Assembly (NCBI GenBank): GCA_963922455.1
Contig: CAWUIO010000009.1
Location: 1-64,000 of the forward strand
Direction of reading: 5' to 3'
Length of the DNA stretch: 64,000 nucleotides
DNA from: CAWUIO01 sp963922455
Lineage (GTDB): Bacteria; Bacteroidota; Bacteroidia; Cytophagales; Microscillaceae
In this document: positions 11,201 to 18,511 of the stretch, piece by piece
How the letters are laid out: every line of letters begins with the position of its first letter
Numbering within the stretch: position 1 is the stretch's first letter
Notes under the pieces: model-generated
Seen by the model: only the letters and a program-made list of their open reading frames with translations
Databases searched by the model: none
Told to the model about the DNA's origin: nothing
Made by a program: the position numbers and the translations under genes

Positions 11201-12741
11201 CCTCCACCATTGGCGAGAAAAAAGAAAGAGCTATCTCCCACGGCGGTGATACCCTCCACCTCGGTTGCCCCTCTTTGTCCTGTTCCCGAGTCCAAGAAGT
11301 CTTCATACAATACATTTTGAGGATTCGTGGGGTCATTGGTATTGTAGTACATCAAGCTTCTGCCCCCTAAGGTGGCTGGGGAAACAAAAAACATGAGACC
11401 TCCAAATACATTGGCTAACCCGGTTGGGTTGGAGGAGTTGCTTAACTGAGAAAATTCAGGATCGGGCCCCATAAGACTGGTGACGGTGCCATTGGTTCGC
11501 CATAACTCGGTACCATCATTGGCGGTTGTGGCTCCAAAATACAAAAACCCATTTACGTCGGTAAGTTCATAGGGGTTTGAAGAAGCAGAACCCGGGTTGA
11601 TATTCATCACCAAGCTAGCTGTAGCACTTCCTAATTGAGTAGAATACAGCTCATTCCCATCTGAGGCATTACTGGCCACAAAATAAAGACGGCTGCCAGA
11701 AATCGTGGGCGTGATGGATGTATCTACGCTACCCCCGCTAGGTAAAGTAATTTCTTCTAGGGTAATTGTTGTCGTGTTATGTTGGGTCCGGTACATTTTA
11801 AAGCCTGTACCTAAATTGGCCATAAAATAACAATACTCTCCAAATGCCGTAAGTTGTTTCGGATTGGAAGAACTTGTCGTGTTTAAATCAAATTCAAGTT
11901 TTTGAACTAGGGCTGGGGCTACATCAGTACGATAGACATAAATTTCTCGGTTAATACCATTACCTACATTGGAGGTACGCTCGGCATCGGCCGTAAAGAA
12001 GGTATGGGTATTCCCTCCAATGGTAACCTCAGTAAAGTCCATAGGAAAAGAACCAATTTCTTGTCCGGGTAGGGTATTCGTATTAATCTCCGGATCGTAA
12101 GGTACTGTACCGCTTTCGGTTCCGTTACTGATCCATAATTCACGGTTGGCTTCTTGAGTTCGGGCACCTGAGAAAAATAGTAAACCTCCACTGGCCGTCA
12201 AGTAGTTAATTTTTCCATCCCCACCAGGAAGAATATCTTTTATTGGGGTGGCAATCAAGCTGGGGGGTAATGCGGGATTGGCATCAGGTACCAGCCTAAT
12301 TTGTACTAAGCCTCCATTTACGGTTGGGTTTACCTTATCAGAATTGGCCGATAGATAAATGGCATTGTTGTAAACAGTCAGTTCCCGAGGGTCATCCTCA
12401 TCCGAAAGGTCATTATTCGTTCGGGTTGGCTGAAAGAAGGTGGCAAGGTTAGCAAAATCCAACCCGATAGTATTGGAATTCACGAGGCGGTTACCGGTAC
12501 CTACCCCTCCTCTTTCTTGGGTCACATAGAGCCCACCATCCAAAACGGTCAATTCTCTGGTACCTGGACTCAGGGTATTACAGGTACCTGCTCCAAATAT
12601 ACCTCGGCTGTTATCATTACATTCTAAAAGAATAGGAGGGCCAAAAGGTATCTGGGCCAGAACATCCTGTTGGGTCCCGGTTAGAGTTAAAAGCGCAAGA
12701 AAGAAGAAGAGATAACAATGTTTTTTAGTAAATATTTTCAT
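5266..12741 (-). CDS. Giant surface protein: propeller repeats, 10+ PKD-like repeats, type B T9SS sorting domain
   Basis: A 2491-residue exported protein, probably an adhesin or gliding-related surface protein. Order of parts: signal peptide 1-29; repeats of the ELWISNGT/ELWRTNGT type (about 60-520), likely a beta-propeller; a Cys-rich linker; NHL repeats (about 690-1030, for example GIAVDPTTGFIFVADKSN), a second propeller; then Ig/PKD-like units of 80-90 residues (about 1170-2170), at least ten of which carry a variant of NTYTWEVVGG. The last 90 residues, from PNMFSPNGDQTNDRL to GNVILTR, are a gliding-motility-associated (type B) C-terminal domain that directs type IX secretion. The PorP/SprF partner follows. 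Ligand and exact role are unknown. Confidence 0.92.
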   Translation of the reverse strand: MKIFTKKHCYLFFFLALLTLTGTQQDVLAQIPFGPPILLECNDNSRGIFGAGTCNTLSPGTRELTVLDGGLYVTQERGGVGTGNRLVNSNTIGLDFANLATFFQPTRTNNDLSDEDDPRELTVYNNAIYLSANSDKVNPTVNGGLVQIRLVPDANPALPPSLIATPIKDILPGGDGKINYLTASGGLLFFSGARTQEANRELWISNGTESGTVPYDPEINTNTLPGQEIGSFPMDFTEVTIGGNTHTFFTADAERTSNVGNGINREIYVYRTDVAPALVQKLEFDLNTTSSSNPKQLTAFGEYCYFMANLGTGFKMYRTQHNTTTITLEEITLPSGGSVDTSITPTISGSRLYFVASNASDGNELYSTQLGSATASLVMNINPGSASSNPYELTDVNGFLYFGATTANDGTELWRTNGTVTSLMGPDPEFSQLSNSSNPTGLANVFGGLMFFVSPATLGGRSLMYYNTNDPTNPQNVLYEDFLDSGTGQRGATEVEGITAVGDSSFFFLANGGGFGGQELWFAQPCPAVSFGYFPDPALANVICKCDAGCADPMVRPTIEISPNDLSFDPNNPCNGGPCFSTNDPTNLILNTTTGEINRELSEVGTYTVTYNHSFNGCVETLEAEVTIDTTFNTQMVVTTLVGTPGVQAVAPETGTLAQLTLQFGEIPIASVVTSGMDTTLIRYDNDGEPSNDGNISLALSPDQNKIYLAEEFSHCIRVIDLETETYTTLAGSPGNSGKVDGIGTAARFNRPSGIAVDPTTGFIFVADKSNHVIRQINPSTQEVQIIAGNPSLSGADGDNPAQDEPLLDPLTAFFNRPTDLEVDANGNIYVSDRGNHKIKIVTSDRRVFSLTRPGFTGPGHTNGPAGSALMFFGGGIVLDSSGNILFADQFNNVIRKLDTASNTVVHVAGAEGEFISNPDRDVDGPLTAARFGYPADLDIGPEGEIYVADRRNHKIKVIRDGMVTLFAGDANRRGSVSDTLDAAAGNVNAMDTIPVFDARFKHPSGILAALDGSVYVVDKNNQVIRKIYLQTPAGRVNGSAIVCQGTSGVPLTWENDQGYVAADIVRWEQNDGSGWVAIPGTGGMDSFNTGTILTDTRFRVVVLSAQCGEIFSNFATIEANTITPPLIISNRAVCGDAGNANVDVTLVASGGEDGSYVWYDSTGAIIPGETNDTLIFPIDRTSNFSVSIDRAGCESVLVPVVAEVIQAPTPAIVPPIALEAVIAPNGDICANSTVSYTVDTLNVGNTYTWEVVGGNLAFPVSDTVRFSGVDLDSVVVLWGGAGPGEIRLTEQIAGTDCSNSDTLSFTIQPNPTPSLDATPFATTLCVGDSLDYSLGSAPNPNSVYTWTVTGGVITNNDSTSIEGAGPINVRWIQSTGTRISVLERDMNTTCEGITPEIAVTVNITPEPFIDPTGADTVCGLETHSYVALNAQLTATYTYIVTGGVILPSRSTSVLITGTTPIQVEWDEAQTAGTVQVQETNGAGCTGSSPLYAVVIQPKPTASILGDFTACDNGLFTYDVDSTTFNAANTYNWELIGGVFASNAGTSLSNTNTADVYWTGASPGTIRLIEITPLGCSDTTEESVTIQASPTPGIQGSDNVCVNELVTYQVDMVQVGSTYRWEIISGGNGEIQAPGSGTVADGPTSIDIRWTSNGVGQLRLIETNSNGCSDSTLLFLTIRPIPDPILNGSANVCQNDITNYSVTNPVAGNTYNWTVFNGVFQTNNLTTVSGVDITALDIIWTGADSGRVEVIETNSANCTDTSFITVQIDSVPDPEINGNLVVCSQETLTYRLTSFNAANNYDWEVVGGTFLGGGNTLTNHTLDSVQVVWGNPGAAEIRVRETINTVAACFGQDTIMVSVNENPLPVIQGDTVACAGRMHTYQTASLNAGNTYTWNVIGGTFVAGGADNVIIVTWPATGNGVVQLTEETPAGCIVDAADMHVTLTDVPDPNNLTGDFQICAGSIGTYQAITAPAGITYQYDWIIEGGTILSTNNNEVQVQWDNISGGFEYVRVIIGVVGGSCVDTTTLPGGPGDIGFVQVNPLPSPEITSTDGLLQVCSGASHIYETLTPLELGHTYQWITTGTSDTLVDPSTPNRIQVTWGDANSGSIRLIQTIDSSGCFVEATPVNVSILANPGLPQTTDRFVCTTTPLPRTLTLTAEEPTATSYRWYTQATGGTPIPNENQSTYLFDVNGEDTVYVSAVNGNNCEGPRQPIAIAVDPANPTVGITETIINADSCVSTGGDSPSGQILVELTSNNTNGPYSFAWSKDEDMSFSATTQNINRLTQGNYRLVIQDEGGCITNAGPFLVQEQLKLITDGSISPDTLVAKGEEVILTANATDAVNFVWTDSLGNILADGPSNTLTFTPEASGRFSVLITNDRNCSVSLSVNVEVVPLELFVPNMFSPNGDQTNDRLQVYGTGIQAVQLRIFDRLGQLVFETDQWIEGTNLDPNIGWDGTFKGQPQQNGNYVWSLSGTFINNQAFTKTGNVILTR

Positions 12742-12843
12742 AAATAGAACGGCGGTTTATTTTATCTCACTGGGTTTCCGTTTGTTGCTTATAAATACCT
12801 CATCTTAATAAAAGGTAACACAGCAAGTTAATCTTCTACTTAT

Positions 12844-12851
12844 CAAACGTA
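12844..12851 (-). promoter_or_regulatory. Candidate -7 box for the giant adhesin operon
   Basis: TACGTTTG on the minus strand, about 100 nt before the adhesin start codon, in the only gap between it and the upstream J-domain gene. No matching -33 element at the expected distance. Confidence 0.3.
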
Positions 12852-12914
12852 AAAGGCAAGGCTTGTGTATGCGTTTTTTACAGGCGTATTGTTCTACTTT
12901 ACACATAGAATCAG

Positions 12915-13784
12915 CTATTCCACACATTTTTTATGATTTACGGATTCTGGCAAAAAAAATCCTAAGATTTGGGCTTTTTTCCACTGAGAACACACTTTAT
13001 CGGGATTGGCCCCTGCCATTGCTAATGCTTCGCCATAATGATAGTAAAAACCGCCAGAATCGGGACTTAGTTGTATGGCCTCTTCAAAAGCTTTTATGGC
13101 ATCGCTAGGTTCATACATTTTTAGGTAACACAAGCCTAAACGATTATAAATACTTCCGGTTTTCTGTTGAGTGTTCTCCAATACCCACTGATAATCTTCA
13201 CTTGCATCATAATAGTTATAGCGATGTAACCTATTAATATCCCCTCGTAAAGTATATAGTTGGGCATTACGTGGATTATAAGCCATAGCCAGATTTAAAC
13301 GCGTAATGGCCAGAAGGTAGCTTTGCGAGGCATATAGCTTTTGGGCTTCCTGGTAATACTTTTGAGCGGTGACATAGTTCATGTACCGATTTGTAGCCCA
13401 GCCTCCCACTAAGATTAAGATCACAAAGCCCAAAACCATCCAGTTAAGGCGCCTCTTCATCTGGGCAGACACATAATTGGCCGGATCATAGGTATTTTCA
13501 TAGGGGATATTGGGATCGGGTGGAGGAGGGGCAGGTGGTCCTTTGTGTCGATAACTAGGGGGATGTACTACCGGGTTTTTCCTTTGTTGATCGTAAAAGA
13601 ATCGTTTACTAGGATCAGACAAGACGGTATACGCCTCATTGATCTGCTTAAATTTTTCTTCGGCTTGGGGATTGTCAGGATTACGGTCTGGATGATACAT
13701 CAGGGCCAGCTTTTTAAAAGCAGCTTTGATATTGGCTTGGTCGGCTTGGGGGCTAAGCCCTAATATCTGATAATAATTATTCAT
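12915..13784 (-). CDS. J-domain protein with membrane anchor and TPR repeats
   Basis: An N-terminal DnaJ domain (1-66, HPD at residues 31-33, so able to stimulate a Hsp70) is followed by a proline-rich linker with a PPAPPPPDP stretch. One transmembrane segment follows (about 113-132, MVLGFVILILVGGW), then TPR-like repeats to the end (for example AIKAFEEAIQLSPDSGGFYY). It lacks the zinc-finger and C-terminal substrate domains of true DnaJ, so it is a specialised co-chaperone that probably recruits DnaK to the membrane. It stands alone between the adhesin operon and dprA. Confidence 0.88.
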   Translation of the reverse strand: MNNYYQILGLSPQADQANIKAAFKKLALMYHPDRNPDNPQAEEKFKQINEAYTVLSDPSKRFFYDQQRKNPVVHPPSYRHKGPPAPPPPDPNIPYENTYDPANYVSAQMKRRLNWMVLGFVILILVGGWATNRYMNYVTAQKYYQEAQKLYASQSYLLAITRLNLAMAYNPRNAQLYTLRGDINRLHRYNYYDASEDYQWVLENTQQKTGSIYNRLGLCYLKMYEPSDAIKAFEEAIQLSPDSGGFYYHYGEALAMAGANPDKVCSQWKKAQILGFFLPESVNHKKCVE

Positions 13785-13877
13785 GTATTTGAAAATCCGT
13801 TAATCTCATTTTCCTGACCGGGCTTTGAAAGTACCGTAAAACGGCAGGAGCCTAGAGAATAGCTGAATTTAGTTATA

Positions 13878-15017
13878 TCACGTGAGGGCAAGGCCAAACT
13901 TCTTTCCGGGCCGGGCGATAATTAAATCCATAAGCTCCAGATTAAGTAAGCAGGCACTGATTTGCGCACTTGGTTTTTGAAGACTCCAAGCGATCTCATC
14001 AATCATCATTTCTCGGCCCGGGGCCTTTTGTAATAAGTCCAAAATTTGACGGTCTAATCCACCGAGTTCTAACTTATCAAAATTGAGCCTACCTTGTTTT
14101 GCCTGGGAATCGTTTTCGGACTTCCATCCCATGACTTCGGCGATATGATCGGCACTACTCACCAATTGGGCCTGGCCCCCATAGATTAATTGATGGCAAC
14201 CCTTAGAGGTTGGAGAATAGGCTGGGCCCGGCCAGGCAAATACCTTTTTTTGGTAGCTTTTAGCCATATCGGCGGTTATTAGGGCTCCTCCCGTTTCCTT
14301 AGCTTCCATAACTAAGACTGCATCAGACATACCCGCAATGATACGGTTCCGGGCCGGAAAGCGAGAGGCATCGGGTTTGGTTCCAAAAGGGTTTTCGGTT
14401 AGTAAGCCCCCGCCTTGGCTAATCATTTGCTGGGCGGTATTGGCGTGGGTGGCTGGGTAGACAATATCTATGCCGCTGGCCATCACCCCAATGGTAGGAG
14501 TTTTTTGTTGTAAACAAGCCCGATGGGCCGCGATATCAATCCCGTAGGCCAGGCCGCTTATGATACTAATGCCCAGCGTTTTGAGCGATTGTACCACCTC
14601 CTGGGTAGCTTGCTTGCCATAATCACTGGCGTCGCGGGTACCGACAATCGCAAGGGACTTCGGAGGATTTAGCTCGGCTTCTCCTTTATAATACAAAATC
14701 AGTGGGGCATCGTGGAGATTTTTAAGCCGTTTGGGGTAGTCGGGAGAAGAAACACTGATGATTTGTGCCCCATTTTTTTGTGCCTGTACCTTCGTGTTTT
14801 CTGCTTTGTTTAATTGCTCGGAAGTTAGTTTGAGTTTGGGTGCCAAATGAGGCCCAATTTGAGGGATTTTAAGCAATTTAGCGGCTGGCGTTTCAAATAC
14901 CGCGCGAGCAGAGCCACAATAGGCAATCAGTTGCCGGGCCGTAACGCTGCCTACCCCTCCTACTTGGCTAAGGGCAATTTCGTAAAGTAGCTCTTCTCTT
15001 ATCATTTGCTTTTCCAT
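13878..15017 (-). CDS. dprA: DNA processing protein DprA
   Basis: Loads RecA on incoming single-stranded DNA during natural transformation. An N-terminal helix-hairpin-helix-like region (1-80) is followed by the Rossmann-type DprA core, with SLAIVGTRDASDYG and ISGLAYGIDIAAH as the nucleotide-fold signatures and FPARNRIIAGMSDAVLVMEA near its end. The C-terminal winged helix is about 310-379. The 379-residue length is usual. No other competence gene is nearby. The start ATG at 15017 fits family alignments (MIREELLYEIALSQVGGVG). Confidence 0.95.
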   Translation of the reverse strand: MEKQMIREELLYEIALSQVGGVGSVTARQLIAYCGSARAVFETPAAKLLKIPQIGPHLAPKLKLTSEQLNKAENTKVQAQKNGAQIISVSSPDYPKRLKNLHDAPLILYYKGEAELNPPKSLAIVGTRDASDYGKQATQEVVQSLKTLGISIISGLAYGIDIAAHRACLQQKTPTIGVMASGIDIVYPATHANTAQQMISQGGGLLTENPFGTKPDASRFPARNRIIAGMSDAVLVMEAKETGGALITADMAKSYQKKVFAWPGPAYSPTSKGCHQLIYGGQAQLVSSADHIAEVMGWKSENDSQAKQGRLNFDKLELGGLDRQILDLLQKAPGREMMIDEIAWSLQKPSAQISACLLNLELMDLIIARPGKKFGLALT

Positions 15018-15163
15018 AAGGGCCGGTTAGAACTCATAGGTTTCTTTGAGATACTACTAAGTGTGCAGTAACATGCTAATTAGCGCTGTATTTTGCACAA
15101 TTTCAAGGATTTTATCAAGAACCTTAACCGGTAGCCCGGGTTTTGATCTATTTGATAGGATCT

Positions 15164-15324
15164 TGGCTTAGGGATAGGCGCCCGAATGGGCCGAGACCGC
15201 CGCTGGTAGGCGGGTAAGCCGGCTCGGCAGCCTAGCCCGGCCCGCTTTTGACCAAATGTCGAGGAAGAAACTACATTTCCTTTTAGCCCCTAGCTGCCTA
15301 ATAATTTGAAAGCGGGCAAGCCCC
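15164..15324 (-). repeat. Dispersed structured repeat, copy 3 (degenerate sequence, preserved stems)
   Basis: The usual middle block is largely replaced, yet the closing stem GGCTT/AAGCC is kept. The internal stem is now GCCCGCTTT (15240-15248) with AAAGCGGGC (15309-15317), a perfect 9-bp pairing unlike that of any other copy. It lies in the divergent region between dprA and the haaO-like gene. Confidence 0.7.
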
Positions 15325-15388
15325 AAATCCTTTTAAATTTTGTTACCTTCACAAGAGAAATTCACATGTACCAATAAGACTGCACATT

Positions 15389-15892
15389 ATGCAAGTGACC
15401 AATTTATTAAAATGGGTGGAAGAAAATCGGGACCAATTAAAACCCCCAGTGGGCAATAAGGAGATTTACCCTGGGAATGACCTAATCGTGATGGCCGTGG
15501 GAGGCCCCAATGCCCGAAAGGATTTTCATTACAATGAGACGCCCGAGTTTTTTTATCAGATCCAAGGAGATATTACGCTTAAAATACGCAAGGATGATTC
15601 CTTTGAGGACGTTCATATCCGAGAGGGAGATATTTACCTGCTTAATGCCAAGATTCCGCACTCTCCTCAGCGGCCTGCCAATACAATTGGGCTAGTGATT
15701 GAGCAAAAGCGGCTTCCCGAGCATCAAGACGGCTTCATTTGGTATTGTGATAATTGTGGCAGCAAGCTTTATGATGAATATTTTCATCTCACAAATATCG
15801 TAAGCCAGCTCCCTGAAGTTTTCCAAGGCTTTTATGCGATGAAAGAAATCCATACGTGCTCCAACTGTGGACACGCCCATGTCTTTCCTTAA
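15389..15892 (+). CDS. nbaC: 3-hydroxyanthranilate 3,4-dioxygenase
   Basis: Opens the ring of 3-hydroxyanthranilate in the kynurenine pathway, leading to quinolinate and NAD. It is a cupin fold with iron ligands H47, E53 and H91 in the same positions as the characterised bacterial enzyme. The extra C-terminal rubredoxin-like iron site of bacterial family members is also present (C120, C123, C157, C160). The 167-residue length is typical. It is an isolated gene with no other kynurenine enzyme in view. Its stop codon overlaps the stop of the convergent glycosyltransferase by 4 nt, so there is no room for a dedicated terminator. Confidence 0.95.
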   Translation: MQVTNLLKWVEENRDQLKPPVGNKEIYPGNDLIVMAVGGPNARKDFHYNETPEFFYQIQGDITLKIRKDDSFEDVHIREGDIYLLNAKIPHSPQRPANTIGLVIEQKRLPEHQDGFIWYCDNCGSKLYDEYFHLTNIVSQLPEVFQGFYAMKEIHTCSNCGHAHVFP

Positions 15893-17082
15893 TCGGGGCC
15901 AGGGCCTAGCCAAGGCTGAAAAAATTCCCGGATCTTAGCTTCCTCATCCTGCCATACAATCCCGGGTATATTTTCGGCATTTTGGTAAAATGGAGCTTGC
16001 CTTAGGTGCTTATACACAGTATCCACCTGGGTTAATTGCCGAAAATCTAAAAACACCGCACTTTGGAAGGGATATTGGGCCAAAAATGTTTCCCAAACGG
16101 GATTTTCTTGGATGAGCATGGGCTTTCTCAAGGCAAGACACTCGTAAAATTTGGTAGGTATCCGGTTTTGAACGCTCTTATTTACCCGGTAAGGCATAAG
16201 GACCGCATCACATTGCTGCATAGCCTGGATAATTTGGGGGTAGGGTATCGCTTGCCGGCTCACATCCCATGTTAAACAATCGTTTTGCTGGACCAGGGCC
16301 CGTAATTGCTTATAATCGCTCTCCCGGGGAACGTGGCCACATAGCCTCAAGCGCAATCCAGGAATATGGGCACGCATGGCATCTACCCAGGCTATTGCTT
16401 CAAAAAGCCCATAATCTAGGGAAAGCGTCCCTGTAAGTAAAAAATGGGGATTGGGCTTTTGAAGGGATGTGGGACTGGATTGACGATTGGGAGGAAGCCA
16501 GTTCCGGTCCATTTTGTTAGGCAAGAGCACATAGGGCTGACGAACAAAGGAGATATCTTTTGGGTAGCAATCTTCGGCCAGAATAAACCCCTGCCCTCCT
16601 TTACTAGCCAAAGCTTCCAGGGCCCAAAATGCGTAGGCCAAGCCCACTCTTATAAATCTGGGATAGGCATGGGTATAGCGAATATTACGGAAATAATCTT
16701 CCTGCACATCATAAAGCAGGGTCCCGCCCGGGTAGCACGTATACAAAAGGCCCCAGGGGAGCAGTTCGCCAGCCGTTAGGATCAACACCCGGGGCCTCAG
16801 TTGGCAAGCCAAGCGCCACATGCTCCAGGCCGCCCGGATACGCCCCCAAGAAAAGCGATGAAAAGGCGGATAGGTATGCGTTATGACTGGATGGCCCGGA
16901 GTATCCGGAGCCGATGAACCTTGGCTGGCCCCGACCGAATGAACTTCGTAGGCCGGAAAAAGACTGGCCAGGGATTTTCCCAGCTTGTGGTAGCTACGGG
17001 TGTCCCGGGCCGGTTTTAACACGGAGGCAATCAGGATAGAAGGTTTTGGAGAAGGCTTTTTTACCTTGAAAAACCATGCCAT
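15889..17082 (-). CDS. Glycosyltransferase, probably family 4-like
   Basis: A 397-residue protein with two Rossmann halves. The N-terminal half includes ILIASVLKPARDTRSYHKLG, and the C-terminal half holds LTGTLSLDYGLFEAI and a late DAVLMPYRVN...PTKFYECLALRKP segment, the usual nucleotide-sugar contact region of GT-B enzymes. Substrate unknown. A TTG at 17088 is also in frame, but the ATG at 17082 (MAWFFKVKK) is preferred. It lies 19 nt after pdhB on the same strand, so it may be co-transcribed. Confidence 0.8.
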   Translation of the reverse strand: MAWFFKVKKPSPKPSILIASVLKPARDTRSYHKLGKSLASLFPAYEVHSVGASQGSSAPDTPGHPVITHTYPPFHRFSWGRIRAAWSMWRLACQLRPRVLILTAGELLPWGLLYTCYPGGTLLYDVQEDYFRNIRYTHAYPRFIRVGLAYAFWALEALASKGGQGFILAEDCYPKDISFVRQPYVLLPNKMDRNWLPPNRQSSPTSLQKPNPHFLLTGTLSLDYGLFEAIAWVDAMRAHIPGLRLRLCGHVPRESDYKQLRALVQQNDCLTWDVSRQAIPYPQIIQAMQQCDAVLMPYRVNKSVQNRIPTKFYECLALRKPMLIQENPVWETFLAQYPFQSAVFLDFRQLTQVDTVYKHLRQAPFYQNAENIPGIVWQDEEAKIREFFQPWLGPGPD

Positions 17083-17101
17083 GCCCAATTTGGCCCCTCT
17101 A

Positions 17102-18079
<978 letters not shown>

Positions 18080-18259
18080 AGGTTTAAAGCTCTTATGCAA
18101 ATTTTTTTATTGTTTTTGGCCGACAGCATGAAGAAAATGCCTCCTTCCTGTCGGGATACGGGTTTATACACTTTTCCGTATCAGCTATAATATTACTAAA
18201 AAAACCGAAATATCTAATTTCTGTGGGCCGAGAAAAATACGATAATAGGCTAGAAGTTT

Positions 18260-18391
18260 GGGGCTGCCCCCGGCGCTGGGGTTTGGCTATTTCTATTCTC
18301 TAAGCTGCCGCCGGGGTCGGGCTTTCGCTACTCGCTGCCTTTTCCCGCCGGGCCCACACGAGCTCAAACAGGCCGCTCTATCCCTCAGCCA
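18260..18391 (+). repeat. Dispersed structured repeat, copy 4 (G-C closing type)
   Basis: Closing stem GGCTG (18262-18266) with CAGCC; internal stem CCCCGGCG (18268-18275) with CGCCGGGG (18309-18316). Both differ from the common type, but pairing is maintained. It sits between the pdhB start and the terminator of the OmpA/TPR gene. Confidence 0.88.
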
Positions 18392-18439
18392 ATTTTTAGA
18401 GGAGAGAGCAGAGATTAGAGAGGAGAGAAGATTTTTGCT

Positions 18440-18480
18440 TTAAAAACAAGAAAAGCCGGGCTGCTTCGCAGCCCGGCTTG
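18440..18480 (-). terminator. Strong terminator after the OmpA/TPR lipoprotein gene
   Basis: 12-bp GC-rich stem AAGCCGGGCTGC/GCAGCCCGGCTT (18453-18479) followed on the minus strand by T-rich sequence, 32 nt past the stop at 18512. Confidence 0.88.
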
Positions 18481-18511
18481 TTCTCAAAGACCGGATTTAC
18501 CGGAAATATAC

